This document shows, one piece after another, positions 35,196 to 43,704 of a stretch of 56,945 bases of DNA. Made by a program: the position numbers and the translations under genes. The DNA lies in contig NZ_VFUA01000031.1 of assembly GCF_006440735.1 (NCBI RefSeq), positions 1 through 56,945 on the forward strand, read 5' to 3'. Numbering within the stretch: the first letter of the stretch is position 1; every line of letters starts with the position of its first letter. The stretch comes from Mesorhizobium sp. B2-7-1. Lineage in GTDB: Bacteria; Pseudomonadota; Alphaproteobacteria; Rhizobiales; Rhizobiaceae. The notes under the pieces are model-generated. The model was not told the origin of the DNA. It made no database searches and saw only the letters and a list, made by a program, of their open reading frames with translations.

Positions 35196-37382
35196 ATGAA
35201 TGATACGCTTCGAAACGCCTCCGCAGAAGTTCGGCAGATTCTGGACAGCGCCGTCGACACCGGCATCATCATACTGAATGCTGAAGGGGTCGTCACAGCT
35301 TGGAGCGAAGGCGCGCGACGCATTCTCGGCTGGAGCGAGGCCGAAATGCTCGGCCAGACTTTAGCGCGGATCTTTCCCCCGGAAAGCGGTGATGCGCTGC
35401 TCGCCGAAGAGCTGTCCGACGCCCGCCTTCACGGTCGCGGCGGCAGCGAGGGCTGGCGCCAAAGAAAGGATGGAAGCCGGTTCTGGGCGGTTGGCGAAAC
35501 CACTCCTCTGTTCGATGGCAACGCCAGCCTTGTCGGTTTCGTCAAAATTCTGCGGGATCGCAGCGAACAGCGCAACACCGAGTTGCGCCTCCAGGAGCAG
35601 ACCAGGGCGCTTGAGATCCTCAACCGCGCCGGGGCCGCGCTTGCTCGAGAGAACAATCTGGAAAAGCTGGTCCAGATCGTCACCGATGCCGGCGTGGAGC
35701 TCACTGGCGCACAGTTCGGCGCGTTCTTCTACAACGTCGTCAACGCCGCCGGCCAGAGCTATATGCTCTACAGCCTTTCCGGTGTTCCTCGCGAAGCCTT
35801 CTCGGGATTCCCGATGCCGCGCAACACCCAGGTCTTTGCGCCCACGTTCGAGGGCACAGGGATAGTGAGATCCGACGACATCACAAAGGATCCCCGCTAC
35901 GGCCAAAACGCGCCGCGCAAGGGCATGCCCGAAGGGCATCTTCCGGTCAGAAGCTACCTCGCGGTGCCAGTCGTCTCACGGTCGGGGGAGGTGATTGGAG
36001 GCCTGTTTTTCGGTCATGCCGAAACGGGCGTCTTCGGCGAGCGATCAGAGCAAATCCTTGTGGGTCTCGCCGGCGAAGCGGCGATCGCCATAGACAACGC
36101 AAGGCTGTTCGAGGCGGCTGAGCGCGAGCTGCAGGAGCGTCGGCGCGCCGAGGATGCGCTAAGGCAACTCAATGCCGATCTTGAGACACTGGTTGCTCAG
36201 AAAACGCAGGAACTGCAACAGAATGCAGAGGCCTTGCGGCAGGCCCAAAAAATGGAGGCCATCGGCCAACTCACAGGGGGAGTGGCGCATGACTTCAACA
36301 ATTTGCTGCAGGTGATCGTCGGAAACCTTGATACGCTCAACCGCAATCTGCCGCAGGAGATGGGCAGGCTGCGGCGCGCGACCGCCCAGGCGATGACCGG
36401 TGCCCAACGCGCGGCGGCACTGACGCAACGCCTCCTCGCCTTCGCCCGCCGTCAACCCTTGGATCCCAAGCCGGTCGACGCCAATGCCCTGATCCGCGGC
36501 ATGTCCGAAATGCTGCATCGGACCTTGGGTGAAATCTACGAGATCGAGATCGTGCTCGCAGGCGGCCTTTGGAAAACGGAGGCCGACCCCAACGAGCTTG
36601 AAAGCGCCTTGCTCAATCTGGCAATCAACGCTCGTGATGCCATGCCCAACGGTGGCAAGCTGACGATCGAAACCTTCAACGCCCATCTCGACGAGGCCTA
36701 TGCGGCGCTTCACGCTGAGGTGCTGGCTGGGCAATATACCGCCATCAGCGTCTCCGATACGGGTTCCGGCATGGACGGTGAAACCCTCGCACGCGCCTTT
36801 GAGCCGTTCTTCACGACGAAGGCGCAGGGGCGCGGGACGGGCCTTGGGTTGAGCCAAGTCTATGGCTTCGTCAAACAGTCCAAAGGCCACGTCAAACTGT
36901 ACTCCGAAGTCGGGGAGGGCACGACCGTCAAGATATACCTCCCGCGGCTCCTTTCGGAGGTGTCGATTGAGGATGCCCCGGAGGTCCTGCCCGTCCCCGA
37001 AGCTGCCACCGGCGAGACGATCCTGGTGGTGGAGGACGACTTCGATGTCCGCACCTACACGGTGGAATCTTTGAAGGAGCTCGGCTACCTCGTTCTGGAA
37101 GCCCGCGACGGACCTTCCGCCTTGGCGTTCCTGGAGGACAATGTCCGCATCGATATGATCTTCACCGACGTGGTCCTGCCTAGCGGCATGACCGGCGCCG
37201 ATATTGTCAAACGGGCTGCCGAACTCCGGCCCGGCCTCAAGGCCCTGTTCACCACGGGTTATTCGCGCAACGCCATCGTCCACCACGGACGGCTCGACAA
37301 GGGCGTCCAGCTTCTTTCCAAGCCCTTCTCGTTTGAAGAACTCGTGGCCAAGATCCGCGACGTGCTCGATAAAGCCAGTTAA
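35196..37382 (+). CDS. Hybrid histidine kinase (PAS-GAF-HisKA-HATPase-REC)
   Basis: 728 residues. A PAS domain (about 10-125; VDTGIIILNAEGVVTAWSEG), a GAF domain (about 150-310; YLAVPVVSRSGEVIGGLFFG), a coiled-coil linker, the dimerisation/phospho-acceptor region (His in GGVAHDFNN near 364), an ATPase domain (NLAINARDAMPNGG; DTGSGM; GRGTGLGLSQVYGF) and a C-terminal receiver domain (Asp in IFTDVVLPSG near 656; Lys in LLSKPFS). No membrane segment, so a cytoplasmic sensor, perhaps of redox or light through PAS/GAF. GTG at 35139 is an alternative start; neither has a clear ribosome binding site. Confidence 0.9.
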   Translation: MNDTLRNASAEVRQILDSAVDTGIIILNAEGVVTAWSEGARRILGWSEAEMLGQTLARIFPPESGDALLAEELSDARLHGRGGSEGWRQRKDGSRFWAVGETTPLFDGNASLVGFVKILRDRSEQRNTELRLQEQTRALEILNRAGAALARENNLEKLVQIVTDAGVELTGAQFGAFFYNVVNAAGQSYMLYSLSGVPREAFSGFPMPRNTQVFAPTFEGTGIVRSDDITKDPRYGQNAPRKGMPEGHLPVRSYLAVPVVSRSGEVIGGLFFGHAETGVFGERSEQILVGLAGEAAIAIDNARLFEAAERELQERRRAEDALRQLNADLETLVAQKTQELQQNAEALRQAQKMEAIGQLTGGVAHDFNNLLQVIVGNLDTLNRNLPQEMGRLRRATAQAMTGAQRAAALTQRLLAFARRQPLDPKPVDANALIRGMSEMLHRTLGEIYEIEIVLAGGLWKTEADPNELESALLNLAINARDAMPNGGKLTIETFNAHLDEAYAALHAEVLAGQYTAISVSDTGSGMDGETLARAFEPFFTTKAQGRGTGLGLSQVYGFVKQSKGHVKLYSEVGEGTTVKIYLPRLLSEVSIEDAPEVLPVPEAATGETILVVEDDFDVRTYTVESLKELGYLVLEARDGPSALAFLEDNVRIDMIFTDVVLPSGMTGADIVKRAAELRPGLKALFTTGYSRNAIVHHGRLDKGVQLLSKPFSFEELVAKIRDVLDKAS

Positions 37383-37574
37383 GCAATGCACTCAGCTTCG
37401 GTCGTGAGGATGGCCCACGGCGGGTCAAACCAGATCAGGAAGCTAGACCCTGTGCGCAGCGCCGGGTGCCAGGCAGGGCTCCGCTACACCGGGCCGCGAT
37501 TTTCTGTTCGGAGGCTTTGCAACCTCGCACCCGCTGCGGCGTTGTGACAAACCTTCGGCCATCCATGGGACAGA

Positions 37575-37793
37575 ATGAGCAAAGATATCGAGAACTGGGT
37601 CGACGCCTACGACGTCGAGACCTTCGCCCGCAAATATGGGCTCACCGTCCAACAAGCCAAAATCATCATCAGCTCAAACGGTCCTTCCCGCCATGGCTGT
37701 GACATGGGCGCGATTGCGTTCGTCAGGGCCTTGCGATTGAGGGCAAGTCGACAAAGCCGCACCAGGAAGAAGCTGGCCAGCCCCGCTCAGTGA
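37575..37793 (+). CDS. DUF3606-like small protein
   Basis: 72 residues: MSKDIENWVDAYDVETFARK, YGLTVQQAKIIISSNGPSRH, then a basic tail. The first half has the DUF3606 pattern. Fifth protein of this type in the window. Confidence 0.7.
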   Translation: MSKDIENWVDAYDVETFARKYGLTVQQAKIIISSNGPSRHGCDMGAIAFVRALRLRASRQSRTRKKLASPAQ

Positions 37794-37798
37794 CGTCC

Positions 37799-37924
37799 AT
37801 GGCAGACCAGACCGGGGAACAGCTGGAAAAGACCTTCAGCCGGCTGGCCGGCAATGTGGCACGCGCGTGCGGACGCCCATGGGCCTTTGCACTGGAGCCG
37901 TCCGAGCGCAAAAGCAGTGGTTGA
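37799..37924 (+). pseudogene. Low-affinity iron permease, N-terminal remnant
   Basis: 41 codons reading EKTFSRLAGNVARACGRPWA then FALEPSERKSSG and a stop. The start matches the N-terminus of the low-affinity iron permease family (FxRxAxxVAxxxGxPWAF), but the membrane segments that should follow are missing. Confidence 0.4.
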
Positions 37925-37996
37925 AAGGTCAGGCTCGCAGCTGGTCTTCGATGCAATCTTCGGCGGGCCGGCGGCCCGAGAACCCTCGCAGCGAAT

Positions 37997-38311
37997 TCAG
38001 CGGTCAACTTCTGTAAGGCGATCTACAGGGCCGATCTTCGGTCCTGTCATCCACGATGGCGCCAACGGGACATCCTCGATGACCCTGACCCTGCGTGCCC
38101 AAGTCGTAAATGTCTTGTGCGCCGCCTCGACAGACTTCCGGCCATCATACGCGGAGTAGCAGGTTTCACACGCAGCTGCGTGCAGAAGGCCGCGCCTTTC
38201 GACAGGCCATTCCTCCAAAAACTCTATCGCATCCATGAGACATTCGATCTTTCGAAGAACGAAGCCGTCGTCCCTCACGAAAATCGGCTGCTTGAACGCT
38301 CCACTTTCCAT
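37997..38311 (-). CDS. DUF982 domain protein
   Basis: 104 residues: IFVRDDGFVLRKIECLMDAI, EFLEEWPVERRGLLHAAACE and DGRKSVEAAHKTFTTWARRV identify DUF982, a small rhizobial family of unknown function, often plasmid-borne in many copies. GGGAGG lies six bases upstream of the ATG. Confidence 0.85.
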   Translation of the reverse strand: MESGAFKQPIFVRDDGFVLRKIECLMDAIEFLEEWPVERRGLLHAAACETCYSAYDGRKSVEAAHKTFTTWARRVRVIEDVPLAPSWMTGPKIGPVDRLTEVDR

Positions 38312-38599
38312 AGCAACCTCCCTTCTTACCACCCGAGCAGGATATGCCTTCGACACGCCCAAGCGAACAGGGCACCAGGTCCCCGCGGGCAAGCGCTCTC
38401 GGTTACAGAGAAAATATTGGAAGGGTACATTTCCACTTCAAGAGAGTTGGCGGGCCGGGTTACGGGCCATCAGTTTGGCGTCTATTTCAATGCTGCCTCG
38501 GTCTGAGAAATCCGGGTTTCGGAAGGCAATTGCCAGAAGCCTCAGCCCAGCCGAAGCAAGTCGCAGCCGGCGAGCGCTCCTGGCTATTTCAAGCATCCC
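38312..38599. other. Intergenic, gene debris
   Basis: A start-less open stretch from about 38515 joins the frame of the gene at 38600, which suggests that gene is the 3' part of something longer. Confidence 0.35.
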
Positions 38600-38887
38600 A
38601 TGCAGGCGCTGGTCGGCATGGACTATGCGACAACCCAGTATAACGGGCCGGCCGCCGGCGTTATCTTCGCCGCCCCGACCGGCTCAGCCTGCGAGGGCAT
38701 GGTCAGGGTCGTGCCTTTTGCCAAGCCCTGCACGAGCGTGCCTGCCATGTTCCCGCCCAACAGCAAGATCTCCGACAATCTGGGCCAGGTCGCCGTCTAT
38801 GAGCTTGGCGGTAACAACGGCCAAGCCTTGCTGTTGCCGTCAGCGCAAAGCTGCATCGTCATCTCCGTGGCATCGGCTGCACAGTAG
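38600..38887 (+). CDS. Hypothetical protein, probably 5'-truncated
   Basis: 95 residues: MDYATTQYNGPAAGVIFAAP, RVVPFAKPCTSVPAMFPPNS, ending SCIVISVASAAQ. Gly/Ala/Ser-rich, looks like an exported protein without its signal peptide. No ribosome binding site precedes the ATG. Family unknown. Confidence 0.45.
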   Translation: MQALVGMDYATTQYNGPAAGVIFAAPTGSACEGMVRVVPFAKPCTSVPAMFPPNSKISDNLGQVAVYELGGNNGQALLLPSAQSCIVISVASAAQ

Positions 38888-38934
38888 GCGGGCGCGGCGC
38901 GAATGCAATGGGTGCCACTTCTGGGAAATCCAAC

Positions 38935-39396
38935 GTGACGCGCAAACCGCTCGTGACAGCTTTATGCATGTTTCTTATGTGGGGCGGGCCGGCCGTTTCG
39001 GCGGACCTGGCGGCCGGTCCGCCTGCGCGTGAGGAGAGGGGAATCTGGGCGGCGATCGCCTATTCGAGAGCCGACGGGAAGCACGGCTTCTTCTGGGGAG
39101 CCGACACGCGCCAGGAAGCCACGCAGACCGCGCTGAAGCACTGTGCAAATGCCGGCGGCAAAAGCTGCATGCCCGTTGCGGTCTTCCGCAACCACCGCCA
39201 TTGGGACGACGATGACAGCACTGCCTTCCCCTACGATCATTGCGGTGCGCTCGCTGTGGAAAGGAAAGCGCCAGGGCAAGTGGGGAATTGGAGCGCAAAG
39301 ACCGCGCAGTCCGCGCGTGCCGCCGAGGAGACGGCGCTCAAAGCGTGCGAGAGCGGCGGAGGGAATTGCACAGTCCGTGAGTGGGTGTGCACATAA
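38935..39396 (+). CDS. DUF4189 domain secreted protein
   Basis: About 153 residues. A signal peptide (RKPLVTALCMFLMWGGPAVS) is followed by WAAIAYSRADGKHGFFWGAD, EATQTALKHCANAGGKSC and a second half with ALKACESGGGNCTVREWVC: the DUF4189 pattern with paired cysteines likely forming disulfides in the periplasm. GTG at 38935 gives a normal signal peptide; ATG at 38908 adds nine residues. Function unknown. Confidence 0.85.
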   Translation: MTRKPLVTALCMFLMWGGPAVSADLAAGPPAREERGIWAAIAYSRADGKHGFFWGADTRQEATQTALKHCANAGGKSCMPVAVFRNHRHWDDDDSTAFPYDHCGALAVERKAPGQVGNWSAKTAQSARAAEETALKACESGGGNCTVREWVCT

Positions 39397-40346
39397 ATCG
39401 GACCTGTCAGGCAGGTTTGGCCGCGTCTTCCATGCTCCCCATGAGAGGCTAGTGCCCCAGCTGTCCCTTTAGCTCGGTAAGAAGATTTTGACCTCGGGGT
39501 TGCCGCCGATAATTGCGGCCACATATCCCGTTCCGGGCCACCCCCACCAATCACGATACTCATGACATTGCCTGCGATGAACTCTGACTTGCGATCTTCC
39601 CTGGCACGACCCCGATCGACCGACACTTCGAAGGCATCCGAAGCATACAACAGGGTAGATCACGGGCTGGTCAGGTGAAGGGTCGCGGATGGATCAGAGA
39701 ACGGCGTATTGCCGAGGCGACGCAGGTCAGAGACCAGATCGCCAAGCTGGAACAAGAGTTGCTTGCCGGGGGTGGCGACCACCGCAGGCGAACGAAATTC
39801 CATGATATAGGGCATCAATTGCGGTCGCATAAATCGCGGTTGGAGCGATTGGAACGCTGTATCTCCGCTCTCTGCAACGGCAGCAAGCAAGCACCAGCTC
39901 GCTGAATCTGCGCCACCACCGTCTCCAGGCAGCTGGTGCAAAGCCGCTCGCATCACGCGCAAGTCAAGCCGGAAGCGCTTATCCGACCGTATGATAAGGC
40001 GGCTCCGTTGAGCTCGGTAGAGCGGCGAGAAAGCCCGCCTGGTCTTTTCAGTCCCCTATGCCGCCATTGCCTCTCTCCTTCATCTTACAGAGCGCACCAA
40101 CGACCTCTCGAACGGGCTGATCTGGCCGAAGGACGGCTGAAGCCTCGACCGCCTACGCCGCAATGGCGCGTCGTGAGTTTCTTCCCCTGGGCAAGCCCAT
40201 TCCTCGCGGAACCAAGAAACGCGCGCCTTTTGCCATCCTGCGCTTTGCTGCGGTCGCAAGCGATGCGGCGGCGGTCGCCTCCGGCCCAACGATCGCCATC
40301 GAGGTCGCATGGTGCGGGCTCGGAAACGAAGAAACGGAGACTGAAA
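39397..40346. other. Mostly non-coding, with gene debris; leader of DUF736 gene
   Basis: Minus-strand fragments near 39,470-39,650 (ending IIGGNPEVKIFLPS) and a plus-strand start-less run ending at 40140 (reading LHLTERTNDLSNGLIWPKDG) look like ends of lost genes. The last 200 bases are the leader of the DUF736 gene. Confidence 0.4.
39675..39905 (+). CDS. Possible small coiled-coil protein
   Basis: 76 residues from GTG: RERRIAEATQVRDQIAKLEQ and RLERLERCISALCNG show heptad-like charge spacing. No strong ribosome binding site and no family recognised. Confidence 0.35.
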   Translation: MKGRGWIRERRIAEATQVRDQIAKLEQELLAGGGDHRRRTKFHDIGHQLRSHKSRLERLERCISALCNGSKQAPAR

Positions 40347-40673
40347 ATGGCTACCATCGGCACTTTCAAGAAGACCAGTGCGAACGAGTTCGCCGGCGAG
40401 ATCGTCACCCTCAGCGTCCAGGCCAAGAACGTGCGCATCATCCTCGACACCCGCGCCAGCGGCGAGAACGCGCCAAGCCACCGCGTGGTGGTCGGCAAGG
40501 CCGAGATCGGCGCGGCCTGGTCCAAGCGCTCCAACGAGGGCCGCGATTATCTCGGGCTCAAGCTCGACGATCCGAGCTTCACCGCTCCGATCTACGCCAA
40601 CCTCTTCGCCGACGAGGAAGGCGAGGGCCACAGCCTCATCTGGTCCCGCCCCAACCGCCGCAATGGCGAGTGA
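40347..40673 (+). CDS. DUF736 domain protein
   Basis: 108 residues: MATIGTFKKTSANEFAGEIV, VRIILDTRASGENAPSHRVV, EIGAAWSKRSNEGRDYLGLK, FTAPIYANLFADE. DUF736 proteins are hallmark genes of rhizobial ICEs and plasmids; their function is unknown. GGAGA precedes the ATG. A perfect 30-base palindrome, probably a terminator, follows the stop by seven bases. A shorter-range paralogue lies at 43375-43704. Confidence 0.9.
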   Translation: MATIGTFKKTSANEFAGEIVTLSVQAKNVRIILDTRASGENAPSHRVVVGKAEIGAAWSKRSNEGRDYLGLKLDDPSFTAPIYANLFADEEGEGHSLIWSRPNRRNGE

Positions 40674-40680
40674 CTTGGCA

Positions 40681-40710
40681 GACGCCTCGCCCGGTACCGG
40701 GCGAGGCGTC
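40681..40710 (+). terminator. 30-base perfect palindrome, probable terminator
   Basis: GACGCCTCGCCCG and its complement form a 13-bp stem around GTAC; TTCTCCTGTT follows. Ends the DUF736 transcript. Confidence 0.75.
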
Positions 40711-40961
40711 TTCTCCTGTTAACCGCGAAAGCTTTCCGCGCCGTCATCCGCCAGGACGGCTTCGGATGCATTGGTTGCTGCGCGGCGGCGCGAATGGTTG
40801 ACCATGGCGACCGCCAATACTGCGCGCCCGTTGCCTCCTGGAGGCGCTCTTCAGCGGTGCGAAATAGCGCTCCTCAATTGCGCACCTGATCGCCGTCCCC
40901 ACGCTCCTCCATCCTGGCCGTCGATCGCCGTTCAACCGCAACGGCCGGAAGGAGACACCTC

Positions 40962-41243
40962 ATGAACGCCGACGCCGCGCCCTTGCCGCCGCGCTACCTT
41001 CGCACTTCGGAAGCTGCGCATTTCCTCAGCCTTTCGGCGCGTACTTTGGAAAAACACCGCACCTACGGAACCGGGCCTGCCTATCGCAAGCTCGGCGGCC
41101 GGGTCGTCTACGCCGTCGACGACCTCCAGGCCTGGGTCCAGCGCGGTGCGATGACGTCGACATCCGATCCCCATGGCACGGTGCTGCCCGCCAAGCCCCA
41201 GGCGGCGCGCCTTATTGCTTATGCCGGGCGCGAAAGGCGCTGA
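40962..41243 (+). CDS. rdfS: RdfS-like excisionase (helix-turn-helix)
   Basis: 93 residues with a MerR/AlpA-type winged helix: YLRTSEAAHFLSLSARTLEK, HRTYGTGPAYRKLGGRVVYA, DDLQAWVQRG. Proteins of this type upstream of traF on rhizobial ICEs are recombination directionality factors; RdfS of ICEMlSymR7A tips integrase toward excision and is switched on by FseA. GGAAGGAGA lies before the ATG. It heads the rdfS-repA-DUF2840-traF series, with tight spacing downstream, so excision and transfer genes would be made together. Confidence 0.85.
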   Translation: MNADAAPLPPRYLRTSEAAHFLSLSARTLEKHRTYGTGPAYRKLGGRVVYAVDDLQAWVQRGAMTSTSDPHGTVLPAKPQAARLIAYAGRERR

Positions 41244-41260
41244 GCCCGCTGATCTCCCCC

Positions 41261-42310
41261 ATGTCGGCACGACCATGCCCACCATTGGAGCGCGAACAGC
41301 TCGACCTGTTCCAGGCGCTGCCAGGTGTCGTCACGCCACGCGATGCGCAGGATCTCATGGCCTATCCCTTCTTTTCCCTCGCCAAATCGAGGCGCATCGC
41401 GCCGATCGACTTTCGCGCCGGCGATGTGGCAATCCGCGTCGAAGCGATGCCCGATCACGGCATGGCGACGATCTGGGATGCCGACATCCTGATCTGGGCC
41501 GCGAGCCAGATCGTCAACGCGCGGGACGCCGGCTTGCGCACGTCGCGCCTCATGGCCGCGACGCCGTACGAAATGCTTACCTTCATCGGCCGCGGCGTCT
41601 CGAAGCGAGACTATCAGCGCCTCAAGGCCGCGCTTGATCGCCTGCAGTCGACAAGCGTCGTCACCTCCATTCGCCAGCCGGCGGAAGGCAGGCGCCACCG
41701 CTTCTCTTGGATCAACGAGTGGCAGGAGCGCGCCGGCCGAGACGGCCGACCGCTTGGCGTCGAACTGATTTTGCCAGATTGGTTCTATCGCGCCGTCCTC
41801 GACAACGCTTTGATCCTTACCATTGACCGTGCGTATTTCGGGCTGACGGGCGGCCTGGAGCGTTGGCTCTATCGGCTGGTGCGCAAGCATGGTGGCCGCC
41901 AGCGCGCCGGCTGGCGTTTCGATATCAGCCACCTGCATCGCAAGTCTGGCAGCCTTTCCCCGCTGAAGCGGTTCGCGTTCGACCTGCGTGACATCGTGCA
42001 CCGCCAACCTCTGCCCGGGTACCTTCTGTTCACGGAAGTCGAAGCCAGCGGCCGTGTGCTGTTGGCTTTCGAACCGGCGCCGACGCCTGTTGATAGGCTC
42101 GTGCCATCGGGAACCCGAACTATCGTGCCGTCGGGAACCGCATCGTCGTGCTTTCGGGAACCGCAATCGGTCTTAAGGGGCGGACTCGAAACCGAAAATC
42201 CGGCTCCTAACTTAGAGTCTAACTCTCGATCTAACATTCTTGCGAGCAAGCCCCGAACTGGGGTGTCGAAGCGGCGGTGGATCGGCGAGCGCGAGGGAGA
42301 CGACTCATGA
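41261..42310 (+). CDS. Replication initiator protein A (RepA/RPA)
   Basis: 349 residues: QLDLFQALPGVVTPRDAQDL, DADILIWAASQIVNARDAG, TLIFGRG-type core (MLTFIGRGVSKRDYQRLKAA), WYRLVRKH-type motif (RWLYRLVRKHGG). This family initiates replication of broad-host-range plasmids and is carried by many ICEs, where it may allow replication after excision. Near the 3' end lie three 15-base direct repeats (separate entry). Its stop overlaps the DUF2840 start (ATGA). Confidence 0.9.
   Translation: MSARPCPPLEREQLDLFQALPGVVTPRDAQDLMAYPFFSLAKSRRIAPIDFRAGDVAIRVEAMPDHGMATIWDADILIWAASQIVNARDAGLRTSRLMAATPYEMLTFIGRGVSKRDYQRLKAALDRLQSTSVVTSIRQPAEGRRHRFSWINEWQERAGRDGRPLGVELILPDWFYRAVLDNALILTIDRAYFGLTGGLERWLYRLVRKHGGRQRAGWRFDISHLHRKSGSLSPLKRFAFDLRDIVHRQPLPGYLLFTEVEASGRVLLAFEPAPTPVDRLVPSGTRTIVPSGTASSCFREPQSVLRGGLETENPAPNLESNSRSNILASKPRTGVSKRRWIGEREGDDS
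42101..42162 (+). repeat. Three direct repeats inside repA (iteron-like)
   Basis: GTGCCATCGGGAACC, GTGCCGTCGGGAACC and GTGCTTTCGGGAACC start at 42101, 42125 and 42148, spaced 24 and 23 bases. Spacing of just over two helical turns is usual for replication-initiator binding sites. They also encode the repeated peptide VPSGT. Confidence 0.55.
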
Positions 42311-42798
42311 CGTCGTCCACCCAGTCTGCGCCGCGCGACGGCCTCACGACGGTCGAGCTGGTCTGGATCGAGAAGCGGATCGAGAACCGCATCCGCTTCG
42401 GACGTCCCGCCCATCAGACGATCATCGACAAGCGGCGCCGTGTCGTCGGATTCGCGCCGGGCAGTGTTTTTGCGTTCGTGCGATGGGCGGCGAACGACTT
42501 TGGCACCGTCGTTTCGCGCATCGACATCGTGCGCACCGTCTTGCCCGATGAGCCTTATCAGAGGCTGCCTTACATCCGGCCAGGCGGCGAGATTCTGCTC
42601 AAGATCGCGAGCTGGGACAAGGTTCAGCGCGTTCTCCAACTGATCGACGCGATCGAGGCGATCGGCCTCGATCCGGCCGAGGCGGCACCCGACTATTGGC
42701 GTCAGACCCACAACCGGCTGGTCGCCGGCGGAACGCCGCGTGTCTATTCGCTCGAGCAGCACCGGGCCTTTCTGTTGCGCAAGCGAGCGACAACGTGA
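42307..42798 (+). CDS. DUF2840 domain protein
   Basis: 163 residues: TVELVWIEKRIENRIRFGRP, FVRWAANDFGTVVSRIDIVR, LPYIRPGGEILLKIASWDKV, ending VYSLEQHRAFLLRK. DUF2840 genes sit between repA and traF on rhizobial ICEs. Function unknown. Start and stop both overlap the neighbouring genes by four bases. Confidence 0.9.
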   Translation: MTSSTQSAPRDGLTTVELVWIEKRIENRIRFGRPAHQTIIDKRRRVVGFAPGSVFAFVRWAANDFGTVVSRIDIVRTVLPDEPYQRLPYIRPGGEILLKIASWDKVQRVLQLIDAIEAIGLDPAEAAPDYWRQTHNRLVAGGTPRVYSLEQHRAFLLRKRATT

Positions 42799-43646
42799 GC
42801 CGCCGCGCTTGCATGGCCGCGGCGCTTGCGGCCGTCGTCACGACCGTCGCGCCGACTCTGGTTGAGATGCCGCCGCTGCTGCTGTGGAACGCGTCCGCCA
42901 GCGCACCGATCGGGCTCTATGCGATCCAGAAAATGGCCATTCCAAGGGCTGGCGCGCTCGCTGTCATCGACCCGCCAGAGACGATCGCCCGGTTCGCGGC
43001 CACGCGTGGTTACCTTCCACTCGGCGTGCCGATGCTGAAGCACATCGAGGCGCTTCCCGGAGAAGAAGTCTGCCGCGTCGGCCGTGTCATCACGGTGAAC
43101 GGGGTTGCGGTGGGTGCCGCGCTCGAGCGCGACCGCAAGGGACGCGCCCTGCCTGACTGGCAGGGCTGCCGCATCATCGCAGCCGACGAAATCTTCGTCA
43201 TGAACCGACAAGTCCAGGACAGTTTCGACGGCCGCTATTTCGGCCCTTTTCCGGCGAGCTCGATCGTCGGACGCGCGCTGCCGCTTTGGACCGACGGGAG
43301 GGGCGATGGCATTTCGCCTGGCTCGCTCCCGCAAACTGAAATCCAGCCCAGCCAACAAAGGAAGGAGATAGTCCATGGCCGAGATCGGCGTCTTCCAGAA
43401 AACACAATCCGGTTACTCAGGGCGCATTCGAACGCTGCTCGTGGACGCCGAGCTGGTGCTCGTCCCGACGACGACATCCGACGGCAAGTCGCCGGATTTC
43501 AGGATCCACATCGGCGCCCCCGGCGGTCCAGAAGTCGGCGCCGCCTGGAAGGAAATCGGGCAGACGGCTGGCGACTATCTGTCCTGCCGATTGGAGGATC
43601 CGCTATTCGGCCGGCGCTTCCGCGCCGGTCTCTTCCGATCCGATGA
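42795..43646 (+). CDS. traF: TraF, S26-family conjugation peptidase, C-terminus extended by a frameshift
   Basis: A membrane-bound signal-peptidase-like protease that matures the conjugative pilin. GTG at 42795 overlaps the DUF2840 stop. An N-terminal membrane segment (ACMAAALAAVVTTVAPTLV) precedes catalytic Ser in SASAPIGLYAI (about residue 36) and Lys in MLKHIEALPGEE (about 81). The expected end is GDG-HFAWLAPAN with a stop at 43337; that sequence is present but in another frame after GDG at about 43308. The frame in use runs on to 43646, adding about 100 residues that overlap the DUF736 gene and look unlike protein. A missing base in GATGGCATTTC would explain it. The catalytic part is intact. 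Confidence 0.85.
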   Translation: MSRRACMAAALAAVVTTVAPTLVEMPPLLLWNASASAPIGLYAIQKMAIPRAGALAVIDPPETIARFAATRGYLPLGVPMLKHIEALPGEEVCRVGRVITVNGVAVGAALERDRKGRALPDWQGCRIIAADEIFVMNRQVQDSFDGRYFGPFPASSIVGRALPLWTDGRGDGISPGSLPQTEIQPSQQRKEIVHGRDRRLPENTIRLLRAHSNAARGRRAGARPDDDIRRQVAGFQDPHRRPRRSRSRRRLEGNRADGWRLSVLPIGGSAIRPALPRRSLPIR

Positions 43647-43704
43647 CGGCTCCTGGTCGCTGCGCTGGATCCGGCCGAAAGCAAAGCCGGAGCGCGTCCG
43701 ATGA
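43375..43704 (+). CDS. DUF736 domain protein (second copy)
   Basis: 109 residues: MAEIGVFQKTQSGYSGRIRT, PDFRIHIGAPGGPEVGAAWK, GDYLSCRLEDPLFGRRFRAG. Diverged paralogue of 40347-40673. AAGGAAGGAG lies just upstream of the ATG. Its stop overlaps the transglycosylase start. Confidence 0.9.
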   Translation: MAEIGVFQKTQSGYSGRIRTLLVDAELVLVPTTTSDGKSPDFRIHIGAPGGPEVGAAWKEIGQTAGDYLSCRLEDPLFGRRFRAGLFRSDDGSWSLRWIRPKAKPERVR

